A program made the position numbers and the translations under genes. Of a DNA stretch of 13,161 nucleotides, positions 6,951 through 13,161 are shown in pieces (within the stretch, counting starts at the first letter, position 1; the number at the start of each line of letters is the position of its first letter). The notes beneath the pieces are model-generated. The model saw only the letters and a list, made by a program, of their open reading frames with translations, had not been told where the DNA came from and did no database searches. This DNA is from Nitrospirota bacterium (lineage in GTDB: Bacteria; Nitrospirota; Nitrospiria; JACQBZ01). The DNA lies in assembly GCA_016198945.1 (NCBI GenBank), contig JACQHO010000049.1, positions 1-13,161 on the forward strand, read 5' to 3'.

Positions 6951-9047
6951 TTAGAGTTTTACCTTGAACCGGCCGATGGATTGTTTCAGATGCTCGGCCT
7001 GTTTGGCCAATTCCTCGACCATTTTATTCATTTCCGTGACGACCTTGACGCTTTGCCGTGAAATATTCCGGCCGTCCTCCACGGACCGCATAATGACCTC
7101 GCTTCCGCGTTTTTGTTCGTTGATGGCACGGGCAATCTGTTGAACGCGTTCCGTGACGCTTTCCACCGCCTTTGTGATCTGTCGGCTCCCCTTCGCCTGC
7201 TCCTCGGTGGACATCTTCACCTGACGGGTCATATCCCGCATTTTCTCGGACGCCTGCATGATCTGCTCGCTGCCCCGGCTCTGCTCCTGGGTCGCCTTGG
7301 AAATCTGCTGCACCATGGTATTGATCCGCTGGATCGCCTCGGTCACCTGCCGAATGCCCCGCGTCTGCTCCACGGTGGCCCGTTCAATCCCCCGGGCCAT
7401 TCCGGTCGACTGGGTCGCCGTGTCGAGAATTTTTTTCAAGGCATCGCCCGCCTCCAGTGAAAGGCTGACCCCCTCTTCGACGCTCTTGGCGCCTTCCCGG
7501 ACGGACTCGACGGCGTCTTTGGCCTCCGCCTGGACATTGGAGATCAACTGTGCAATTTCCTTGGTCGAGGCGCCGGTGCGATCCGCCAGGTTTTTGATTT
7601 CATCCGCCACCACGGCAAACCCCTTGCCTTGCTCCCCGGCCTGAGCCGCCAAAATAGCGGCATTCAGCGCCAGCAAATTGGTCTGCTTTGTGACCTCATC
7701 AATCACGGTCAGGATGCGCCCGATCTGCTCCGACCGTTCACCCAGCCGGTTGATGACATCCGCCGATTTGACGACGGTCTCCTGGATCTTGTTCATGCTC
7801 GTGATGGTTTTCTCAATGGATCGCATTCCGAGTTCCTGCGCATTGAGCGTGACCCGTTCGGAAAGGGCCGCCGACTCCTTGGCATGGGCCTCGACCTCCC
7901 GCAGCGAGCCGTTGATTTCGTTGACGGCCGAGGCCGTCTCCTCGGCGGCGGACGACAGAATCGTCACGTTCTCGGCCACCTGCTTAATGGTCGCGGACAT
8001 CTGGATGATGGACGAGGAGGTATCATCCACGGACGAGGACAACCCGCCGGCGTTGTTGGCCACCTCTCCAATGGAAGAGCTCATTTCCAGGATCGAAGAG
8101 GAGGTTTCCTCGGCCGAGGAAGACAGGATCTCGATGCTTTCTGAAATCTGCTTGATGGAGGCATTCATCTCCTCCATGGATGAGGCCGCGTTTTCAGTGG
8201 AACCGGCCTGAACCTGCGCCCCGTCATACATCTGCTTGCCGCCGGTCTTGAGTCGGCCGGAAATCTGCGCGACGTTGTCCGCGACCTCCTGGATTTGCTT
8301 GATCATCAGGCTCAGGTTGTTGGACATGGTATCGAACGTTTCACCCAGAACCCCCACTTCATCCGTTGACGTAACATGGACGTTCTGTGTAAAATCCCCG
8401 TCCGCGATCTTCACAGCGGCGCCGGCCATCCGTTCAAGCGGTTTGACGATCAGCCGGACGAAGAAAAATGAAATCGTGATGCCCAGCGCGATGACCAGGA
8501 CGGTGATGAGACTGCCCACCGTCAAAAGGGTCGCGATCTTCGCACGCAGCCCCTGATGCGAGAGCCCGATTCGCACCACGCCGATACGCTCTTCTTGCGA
8601 AAGGACCGGGGCGGCCACGTCAAAGATTGTTTCCCTGTCGGCCGCGTACGTCACCTGGACCAAAGGCTCCTTCGCCCCCAACGCTTTCTGAGTCGCCGCA
8701 TCCGTCAAGATCCGGCCGGCCTCGGAAGGATCGGTGTGGGTGAGGATTTTTCCGTCCGGATTCATGACCATCACGTAGGCCACATCGGATTCCCCCGCAA
8801 TTCCCTTCACCAATCGATCGAGAACACCGGTGTCCTCGATGGAAACCCCGTACGCGCTGTTGTAAGCCATATTCTTGGCCAAAGCAATGCCGCGGCGCTT
8901 CAGTTCCTCCTGCAAAGAAGACTTGGTGCGGTCAATAAAAAACCAGCCCAGGCATGACCCGGACACGATCAAGAGCAAACTGATCAGCGCGATGAACTTA
9001 AAACGCAGACCATACTGCCCGCCGCTCATTTTCGGCATCTGCAACAT
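6951..9047 (-). CDS. Methyl-accepting chemotaxis protein with Cache-like periplasmic domain
   Basis: A 698-residue receptor. TM1 lies at about 17-38 and TM2 at about 172-198. The periplasmic region of about 130 residues contains YVMVMNPDGKILTHTDPSEA (91-110) and ends in GVVRIGLS, a pattern typical of single Cache-type ligand domains; the ligand cannot be predicted. HAMP occupies about 198-252. The hairpin tip has QTNLLALNAA (455-464) followed by ILAAQAGEQG and KGFAVV. Four 28-residue units lie in each arm (284-395 and 557-668), mirroring the heme receptor. Between the N-arm repeats and the tip, NAQELGMRS has one residue more than the corresponding stretch of the other receptor. The first ATG has GGGAGGGA at good spacing; the in-frame ATGs at codons 4 and 7 are less well placed. 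There is no pentapeptide tail. Confidence 0.95.
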   Translation of the reverse strand: MLQMPKMSGGQYGLRFKFIALISLLLIVSGSCLGWFFIDRTKSSLQEELKRRGIALAKNMAYNSAYGVSIEDTGVLDRLVKGIAGESDVAYVMVMNPDGKILTHTDPSEAGRILTDAATQKALGAKEPLVQVTYAADRETIFDVAAPVLSQEERIGVVRIGLSHQGLRAKIATLLTVGSLITVLVIALGITISFFFVRLIVKPLERMAGAAVKIADGDFTQNVHVTSTDEVGVLGETFDTMSNNLSLMIKQIQEVADNVAQISGRLKTGGKQMYDGAQVQAGSTENAASSMEEMNASIKQISESIEILSSSAEETSSSILEMSSSIGEVANNAGGLSSSVDDTSSSIIQMSATIKQVAENVTILSSAAEETASAVNEINGSLREVEAHAKESAALSERVTLNAQELGMRSIEKTITSMNKIQETVVKSADVINRLGERSEQIGRILTVIDEVTKQTNLLALNAAILAAQAGEQGKGFAVVADEIKNLADRTGASTKEIAQLISNVQAEAKDAVESVREGAKSVEEGVSLSLEAGDALKKILDTATQSTGMARGIERATVEQTRGIRQVTEAIQRINTMVQQISKATQEQSRGSEQIMQASEKMRDMTRQVKMSTEEQAKGSRQITKAVESVTERVQQIARAINEQKRGSEVIMRSVEDGRNISRQSVKVVTEMNKMVEELAKQAEHLKQSIGRFKVKL

Positions 9048-9091
9048 CGTTCCCTCCCGTCAAACCCGGTCCGCCCGGCTCAAGTCACTCC

Positions 9092-9250
9092 TAACAGGCT
9101 GTTGAAAAAGTCCGTCTGCGGCGTTCTCGACCCCGCCGGAATCCTCACGTACCTACCTCGTACGCTCCGGTTCCGTCGAGGCCTGCGGCCTTGCATCCGG
9201 AACTTTTTGAACAGCCTGCCCGTCAAACGAGTTTTTCAACACCCTGCTAA
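9092..9250 (-). repeat. Imperfect palindromic intergenic repeat (MITE/REP-like)
   Basis: The left end reads AACAGGCTGTTGAAAAAGTCC (9093-9113, shortened here to the start of the arm). The inner right arm GGAACTTTTTGAACAGCCTG (9199-9218) is its near-complement. Further pairing continues inward (CTGCGGC...CTCGAC against GTCGAGGCCTGCGG) toward the GTAC-flanked centre at 9148-9163. A second, outer arm GTTTTTCAACACCCTGCTAA (9231-9250) is also complementary to the left end, as if one end were duplicated or a nested copy decayed. No ORF is inside. Elements with GTTGAAAAAGTCC-type ends are, to my knowledge, scattered in intergenic regions of some Nitrospirota, NC10 and deltaproteobacterial genomes. 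It fills most of the 227-bp gap in the operon. Confidence 0.75.
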
Positions 9251-9274
9251 ATGCCTACCCGATGATTCCCCCGT

Positions 9275-9862
9275 TCATATAATTATTTTGGACAGATTGA
9301 AGACGATCTCTATCCAGAGTCGCTTGATGTGATCCGTGTTGACCGTTTTTTTATCGACCGAGACAACCGATTCGGATCCCAGCAACCGGAACGAGTCCGT
9401 AAAATTTTTTTTAATCTTCTGGTCGGTGGAAAAATCCTTCTTCTGGACATAGGACGACAATAATTCGTAGTTCAGGCGGGCGGTTTTAACCATCGTCTTT
9501 GAAAAGGCAGGGGCTTGATCAACCTGTTTGAGCGCCTCGTCCAGCAGGTCCTTCATATCCAGGATAATCAGAGTCTGCACGCTTAAGAGAATTTCCTCGG
9601 GATTTCCTTTTTCAATGGCCTTCTTGATGCCGTCGGTCGGATTGTCCGTGAACTTCTCCGTGATATGATTCACAATCGGCGAAAGAATGGTCAGCGAACC
9701 GGCCACTTTGGCGTATTCCTTCCGCTCCACAAAATTCAACATGGACTGATACACTTCAACCGGAGGAACCTGCACCGCGTTCCGGTAGGATTGGGCCGAG
9801 GCATCCCGGCCTGCCATAAATATTAAAACGGCCAAAAGAAACAAAGAGCAGCGGCGGATCAT
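9275..9862 (-). CDS. Small exported protein of unknown function in the chemosensory operon
   Basis: I do not recognise a family. The protein has 195 residues. Residues 1-23 are a Sec signal peptide: MIRR, a hydrophobic run LFLLAVLIFMAG, and DASA before Gln24, a good signal peptidase I site. The mature part of about 172 residues has no cysteine and looks mostly helical: YQSMLNFVERKEYAKVAGSL, LSPIVNHITEKF, then IKKAIEKGNPEEILLSVQTL, suggesting TPR-like or helical-bundle packing. It should be periplasmic. The frame is open to an ATG at 9919, but that would overlap the cheW-like gene. The ATG at 9860-9862 has GAGG upstream and gives a proper signal peptide, and it lies 34 bp after the upstream stop. 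It could assist one of the receptors' periplasmic domains, but that is a guess from position only. Confidence 0.75.
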   Translation of the reverse strand: MIRRCSLFLLAVLIFMAGRDASAQSYRNAVQVPPVEVYQSMLNFVERKEYAKVAGSLTILSPIVNHITEKFTDNPTDGIKKAIEKGNPEEILLSVQTLIILDMKDLLDEALKQVDQAPAFSKTMVKTARLNYELLSSYVQKKDFSTDQKIKKNFTDSFRLLGSESVVSVDKKTVNTDHIKRLWIEIVFNLSKIII

Positions 9863-9896
9863 GTCAACCTCATTCCTGGTGTCCGATGACCACCAT

Positions 9897-10616
9897 TCAG
9901 TCCCCCGATTCCAATGCAATCACTTTTTCAAGATCCAAAAGAATCAAAAATCGCCCGTCCACGCGAGTGACGCCTTTCAAGTACCCGGATGACGAACCGC
10001 CGCCGACCGCCGGAGGAGGCTCGACATTGTGTGATTTGACCTTGACCACCTCCGTGACGCGATCGGCGATCACGCCGATCAAGCCTTTTTCCAACCCGAC
10101 CACCAGGATGCGGGTATTGCGATCGGGCGGCGATTCCGCCAGCCCAAGACGGGTCCGCAAATCAAAAACAGGAACAATCATTCCCCGAAGCGAAATAATC
10201 CCTTTGATAAAAAAAGGGCTTCTCGGTACCCGTGTGATTTCCATCGGCCGGATGATTTCTCTGATCATTAAAATATCAACGGCATACTCTTCATCGGCCA
10301 ATCGAAACGCCAGCATCTCCAGAACCGCCTCGACTTCCGGCAGGTCTGCTGCTTTTCCCGACTCCCCCTGAACCGAGGAGGACGCGGATGAAACAGGAAG
10401 AGGCGAGGGTGGTTCTGCCTGTATTGTCCCGGACCCGGTCTCTTCCGGAGGATTTTCTGTTGCGCTTTCCTGCAGCGCAATTTCCAGTTCGGGTTTTTCT
10501 TTCAATTCGTCCGTTTTAGCTTGAGTTCGTGGAACCGCTCTTTTTTTCGTTTTTATGGCGTTCCCGGGGTTCCGTTTGGGGTGTGGCCTCATTTTTTTTG
10601 TCATGACATGATTCAC
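9897..10616 (-). CDS. CheW-domain protein with long disordered N-terminal extension
   Basis: A 239-residue protein. Residues about 97-237 are a CheW domain: MLAFRLADEEYAVDI, SPFFIKGIISLRG (133-145, with the receptor-contact LRG) and MIVPVFDLRTRL, ending with FLILLDLEKVI. A Pro/Gly/Ser insertion (EPPPAVGGGSSSG, 199-211) interrupts the second subdomain. Residues 1-95 have low complexity: a Lys/Arg-rich start (to about 34) and then an acidic, Pro/Ser-rich stretch with no domain. The chosen start is a GTG whose first four bases overlap the upstream TGA stop. An ATG at 10604 and another at 10592 are alternatives, and none has a convincing Shine-Dalgarno. This is the second CheW of the operon, comparable to the WspB/WspD pair. 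It is probably a coupling protein tuned to a particular receptor or output. Confidence 0.88.
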   Translation of the reverse strand: MNHVMTKKMRPHPKRNPGNAIKTKKRAVPRTQAKTDELKEKPELEIALQESATENPPEETGSGTIQAEPPSPLPVSSASSSVQGESGKAADLPEVEAVLEMLAFRLADEEYAVDILMIREIIRPMEITRVPRSPFFIKGIISLRGMIVPVFDLRTRLGLAESPPDRNTRILVVGLEKGLIGVIADRVTEVVKVKSHNVEPPPAVGGGSSSGYLKGVTRVDGRFLILLDLEKVIALESGD

Positions 10617-11536
10617 GCGACGGCAATACGGTTGCGACCCAGGGATTTGGCTTTGTAGAGCGCCTTGTCCGCGCGTTCCAGGAGCGTCTCATACTCGTTG
10701 GCATTTTCGGGCATGAGCGTGGCCATTCCCATGCTCACCGTTACACGCATTGCATGGCCGGACGCCGTTTTTCCGAAAGAATGCTTCTCGACCGCCTGAT
10801 GAATCCGATCCGCCATGTCCTTTGCGCCCAGGGGGTGGCTTTGCTGCGGGAGGACCAATGTGAATTCATCACCGCCGTATCGGGCCGCAAAATCATAATT
10901 CCGAATCACGTTGCCGAGCAATCCGCCCAGTTCCTTCAGAACCCGGTCGCCGCGCACGTGGCCGTGCGTATCGTTGATCCTTTTAAAATGATCCACGTCC
11001 AGCATGACGCAGGACAGCATGAAACCGAATCGCTTGCTTCGATTGATCTCCCGCCGTAAAAATTCGATCAGGTATTTTTTATTATATAACCCGGTGAGTT
11101 CGTCAATAATGGCCAGCCGCTCAAGCTGGCGCACACGGGTTTTCAGTTTATCCTGGAGCTCCTTCAACCGCAACATCGCCTTGACGCGCGCGTTTAACTC
11201 GACCGGATGGACCGGTTTGACCAGAAAATCCCACGCCCCCAACGACAGTCCTTTCACACGATCCTCAAGATTCGAGCGAATGGTAAGAAGCACGACCGGG
11301 ATATCGCTGAAACGCTCGTCCTTCCGCAGGGTTTCGATGAGTTTGAATCCATCCATCTTCGGCATGATCAGATCGGTCAGGATGAGGTCCACTTTTTCAT
11401 TCGAGATGAGCCGGAGGGCTTCCAAACCGTTTCCGGCTTCGAAAAAGGATTGAAGAGATTTGTCTTTACGGAGGGTTTGGAGAATCTCCCGGCGGGTTTC
11501 CTTCGAATCGTCCACAATCAATACGTTCATTCCCAT
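10613..11536 (-). CDS. REC-GGDEF response regulator (diguanylate cyclase, WspR/PleD-like)
   Basis: A 307-residue cytoplasmic response regulator. The receiver domain (1-120) has all key residues: D9/D10 in LIVDD, phosphoacceptor D55 in LILTD, T85 and K107 in FLVKP. A coiled linker (about 121-140) joins it to a GGDEF domain (about 141-305). That domain has DELTGLYNKKYL (145-156), DVDHFKRINDTHGH (180-193) and the catalytic RYGGDEF (GGDEF at 221-225). RNYD (212-215), five residues before GGDEF, is an intact RxxD product-inhibition site. It should make cyclic di-GMP from two GTP when phosphorylated, and be feedback inhibited. It is the first gene after a sigma70-type promoter. GGGGA lies about 10 bases before the ATG. 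Its gene context makes it the likely output of this chemosensory system. Confidence 0.95.
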   Translation of the reverse strand: MGMNVLIVDDSKETRREILQTLRKDKSLQSFFEAGNGLEALRLISNEKVDLILTDLIMPKMDGFKLIETLRKDERFSDIPVVLLTIRSNLEDRVKGLSLGAWDFLVKPVHPVELNARVKAMLRLKELQDKLKTRVRQLERLAIIDELTGLYNKKYLIEFLRREINRSKRFGFMLSCVMLDVDHFKRINDTHGHVRGDRVLKELGGLLGNVIRNYDFAARYGGDEFTLVLPQQSHPLGAKDMADRIHQAVEKHSFGKTASGHAMRVTVSMGMATLMPENANEYETLLERADKALYKAKSLGRNRIAVA

Positions 11537-11580
11537 AGAAATGGAATCCCCGGAGCCGAATCGATTGCAAAGATACCGGC

Positions 11581-11609
11581 ACTTTACGCCAACGCAAGTG
11601 GTTTGTCAA
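11581..11609 (-). promoter_or_regulatory. Sigma70-type promoter of the chemosensory operon
   Basis: On the minus strand TTGACA (11604-11609) is a perfect -35. It is followed after exactly 17 bases by TAAAGT (11581-11586), which matches four of six -10 positions. Transcription would start near 11573, giving a leader of about 35-40 nt before the REC-GGDEF ATG. This is the best promoter-like match upstream of the operon, but transcription is not shown by sequence. Confidence 0.65.
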
Positions 11610-11611
11610 TG

Positions 11612-11630
11612 AAAACCTTATTAATCAAGG
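11612..11630 (-). terminator. Weak hairpin plus T-run after the MerR-like gene
   Basis: Reading the minus strand, CCTTGATTAATAAGG is followed by TTTT, a short stem of four pairs plus one wobble. It lies 9 bp past the merR-like stop and just before the operon's -35 box. The stem is weak for an intrinsic terminator, so readthrough into the operon is quite possible. Confidence 0.28.
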
Positions 11631-11638
11631 CGGTATGG

Positions 11639-11905
11639 CTACTGCCCGTTGAACAGATCGGGATGATCTCTTTTCAGCTTTTCGAGCGCCCGGCTGACCA
11701 TGAAACCCTCATCCGTTAATAATTTGACCTGTTTTAAGATCTCGACATCCTGTTCAGTGAATTTCTTAAAAAACTTCAAGCCGTGTTGTTCAAGACGGGG
11801 TGTAACGATCCCGATCAGTATCCAATATTCCAGTTGTCTCAAGGAAATAGCGACCTGCCGGCAGACCTCGGCCGTGCCGTACGGTTCTGTGATCAGTCTT
11901 GACAT
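11639..11905 (-). CDS. Small MerR-family HTH regulator without effector domain
   Basis: An 88-residue DNA-binding protein. It shows the MerR winged-helix pattern: EPYGTAEVCRQVAISLRQLE, then YWILIGIVTPRLEQHG, and FTEQDVEILKQVKLLTDEGF with a following short helix. Only the HTH and wing are present. There is no cysteine- or ligand-binding C-terminal domain, so it may respond to a partner or act constitutively. The ATG at 11903-11905 is preceded by GGGAGGT at 9 bases. The frame is open upstream to 11965, but the longer form lacks a ribosome site and would run across the probable -10 box, so the shorter start is chosen. It is divergent to the porin gene, which makes it a candidate regulator of the porin, of itself, or of the downstream operon. 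Confidence 0.8.
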   Translation of the reverse strand: MSRLITEPYGTAEVCRQVAISLRQLEYWILIGIVTPRLEQHGLKFFKKFTEQDVEILKQVKLLTDEGFMVSRALEKLKRDHPDLFNGQ

Positions 11906-11927
11906 GGTTCGAGTACCTCCCGTTTTC

Positions 11928-11933
11928 AGTTTA
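11928..11933 (-). promoter_or_regulatory. Extended -10 element for the MerR-like gene
   Basis: On the minus strand TGCTAAACT forms an extended -10 (TGnTAAACT), placed about 23 bases upstream of the ATG and before its GGGAGGT ribosome site. No good -35 box sits 17 bases further upstream, which is tolerated for extended -10 promoters. Confidence 0.4.
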
Positions 11934-11992
11934 GCACATCCTACAGAATTGTGGGGTTTGAACAAAACAATAAGATTCCCTTTACTTGATCC

Positions 11993-12007
11993 TCAATATT
12001 GATATTG
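11993..12007. promoter_or_regulatory. Overlapping AT-rich palindromes, possible operator
   Basis: TCAATATTGA (11993-12002) is a perfect 10-bp palindrome. The overlapping CAATAT-TG-ATATTG (11994-12007) is a 6-2-6 inverted repeat. Both lie in the 171-bp divergent region and touch the proposed porin -35 box. They could be an operator, perhaps for the adjacent MerR-like protein. However, MerR sites usually lie between -35 and -10, so the link is speculative. Confidence 0.35.
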
Positions 12008-12034
12008 CACAGTACGGGCATTGTGTTGTAAACT
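12005..12034 (+). promoter_or_regulatory. Candidate porin promoter
   Basis: TTGCAC (12005-12010) and TAAACT (12029-12034) are separated by 18 bases, each a four- to five-of-six match to sigma70 consensus. The predicted start would be near 12041, about 35 bases before the porin ATG. The inverted repeat at 11994-12007 overlaps the -35 box. Confidence 0.45.
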
Positions 12035-12076
12035 GGGACGATTTTATGAGTATTCACTCAACCAAGGAGGGAATAG

Positions 12077-13161
12077 ATGAGAAAAACGATGAAATCTCTG
12101 ATCGTCCCATTGGTAACCATCCTTGCAATCGCCTGGGGAGGAACCGCCTTGGCCCAGCTGGTACCGGGAAAGGTGACCGGGATATTATATGGAAGCACCG
12201 AGAGCTTCGCAGAGTTCCATGGATTCGTCACCTTAGCCTATTATGATTTCGAGGAAGAGGGAACCCGCAGCGGAGACTCCACCTTTGACCAGCATTACTT
12301 CTATTTCAACGCGATCGCAAAGATCCGCCAAAACGTGACGGTCTTCGGTGAAGTGGAATACGAGCACGGCGGCGAGGAGTTGTCACTGGACCGCGCCTTC
12401 ATTGACTGGGGTCTCCATGGAGAACACATGAACCTCCGGATGGGTAAATTCTATTCTCCCTTCGGCCTTGAGCTGCGGGAGTACCAGTATCCGGTAAGGA
12501 AGATGACCAGCCGGCCCCTCATGACCCGAAACCTGCTCTTCAACGAATGGACCGAGACCGGCTTGAATTTTTACGGCCGGCTGGGGAACCCAACCTTCTC
12601 GGTGGACTATGATGTCGCCGTTGTCAATGGGCCGAATGGAGACGATTCGGACGCGGACGGGACGCCGGAAATCATGGAGGTCGGAACCTCCAGCAACCCC
12701 AACACCGGTGGAACCGGGGACGCCAAACAAAACAGGGACAACAACAACAGCCGCACCGTCATCGGGCGGGTGAGCGCCAGCATCCCGGCAGGAGTCGTTG
12801 TGGGTGTTTCATATGCAGGGGGGCGCTATTCCGATACCGGATCTCCTGAACTTGATTTCACGCTGACCGGCGCGGATATCAACTTCCGGATGATGGGTCT
12901 GGATATCCGGGGCGAGTGGGCGGCCCGAACGATTGATCTGGATCCGACAACCGAGGTGGATTCGAACAGCTTCTACGCCCAGGTTTCTTACAAGGTCCAG
13001 ATCGGCGGAGAAGGGATAGAATATATCGAGCCGGTTGTGCGATACGATACTCTGGAGCCCGACAAGGACACCAAAGACGATGAACGAACCCGTACGACGA
13101 TCGGAATCAACTATGCCCCCTACCCCCATTTCAAGTTCATGGCCGAGTGGCAGATGAACGA
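12077..13161 (+). CDS. Outer-membrane beta-barrel porin, partial (OprO/OprP-like)
   Basis: The first 361 codons are present and the frame is still open at the window end. AAGGAGGG (12063-12070) sits six bases before the ATG. Residues 1-26 are a signal peptide (MRKTMKSLIVPLVTILAIAW, then GGTALA before Gln27). The mature protein alternates short beta strands and polar turns: HGFVTLAYYDF, FYFNAIAKIRQNVTVFGEVE, LSLDRAFIDWGL, then MNLRMGKFYSPFGLE (about 117-131), a pattern typical of phosphate-selective-porin-like and related barrels. An Asp/Asn/Gly-rich segment (about 188-226) looks like a long external loop. It is the only plus-strand gene and is divergent from the MerR-like gene. Substrate is unknown. 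Other families of outer-membrane porins are possible. Confidence 0.85.
   Translation, partial: MRKTMKSLIVPLVTILAIAWGGTALAQLVPGKVTGILYGSTESFAEFHGFVTLAYYDFEEEGTRSGDSTFDQHYFYFNAIAKIRQNVTVFGEVEYEHGGEELSLDRAFIDWGLHGEHMNLRMGKFYSPFGLELREYQYPVRKMTSRPLMTRNLLFNEWTETGLNFYGRLGNPTFSVDYDVAVVNGPNGDDSDADGTPEIMEVGTSSNPNTGGTGDAKQNRDNNNSRTVIGRVSASIPAGVVVGVSYAGGRYSDTGSPELDFTLTGADINFRMMGLDIRGEWAARTIDLDPTTEVDSNSFYAQVSYKVQIGGEGIEYIEPVVRYDTLEPDKDTKDDERTRTTIGINYAPYPHFKFMAEWQMN

Noticed and set aside
12383..12730. Minus-strand open frame opposite the porin (and a similar one at 12809-13129)
   Set aside because: The plus strand has a signal peptide, a strong ribosome site and beta-barrel patterning. The minus-strand frames are shadows.
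1..13161. CRISPR arrays, tRNA or rRNA genes, transposases and phage genes
   Set aside because: No spaced direct repeats, cloverleaf-like segments, rRNA-like stretches or mobile-element proteins were seen. The only repeat-like DNA outside coding sequence is the palindrome at 9092-9250.

Overview
The window is a chemosensory operon from a Gram-negative bacterium. Almost everything lies on the minus strand. At the right-hand edge it meets a divergent gene pair: a small MerR-like regulator (minus) and an outer-membrane porin (plus, cut by the window end). The lineage cannot be fixed from the sequence. Several features together suggest Nitrospirota, NC10 or a deltaproteobacterial-type lineage rather than an enterobacterium: moderately high GC, a receptor with a periplasmic c-type heme motif, very long receptor coiled coils with an AAI(I/L)AAQAGE tip, a HEAT-repeat protein inside a che cluster, and a GTTGAAAAAGTCC-type palindromic intergenic repeat. 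This is inference.

Layout in transcription order (right to left, minus strand): a MerR-like HTH protein (11639-11905); a good sigma70-type promoter (11581-11609); a REC-GGDEF response regulator (10613-11536); a CheW with a long disordered N-terminus (9897-10616); a small exported protein of unknown function (9275-9862); an imperfect palindromic repeat (9092-9250); a receptor with a Cache-like periplasmic domain (6951-9047); a plain CheW (6466-6942); a receptor with a periplasmic CxxCH heme site (4183-6465); a zinc-ribbon/receiver protein (3066-4124); a HEAT-repeat protein (1043-3052); CheR (155-1024); and the first 47 codons of a probable CheB (1-143). Gaps are short, some genes abut or overlap, and most starts have a Shine-Dalgarno sequence, so this is probably one operon or two coupled ones. 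No CheA or stand-alone CheY is visible. CheA probably lies beyond the left edge, after cheB.

How it may work: the two receptors bring periplasmic signals, one plausibly a redox or heme-ligand signal, through two CheW adaptors to a CheA outside the window. CheR and CheB adjust receptor methylation. The only complete receiver with an output domain is the REC-GGDEF protein, which keeps the catalytic GGDEF and the RxxD inhibitory site. The expected output is therefore c-di-GMP, as in the Wsp system of Pseudomonas, rather than flagellar switching alone. The zinc-ribbon/receiver and HEAT proteins are extra parts with no counterpart in the classical pathway and are the least explained members.

Structural highlights are: (1) each receptor has four tandem 28-residue (4-heptad) modules in each arm of its cytoplasmic hairpin, symmetric about the tip, giving about 64 heptads in all; (2) both receptors replace the same trimer-contact residues at the tip; (3) one receptor carries a one-residue insertion in the adaptation region; (4) an unusual degenerate receiver is fused to a zinc ribbon.
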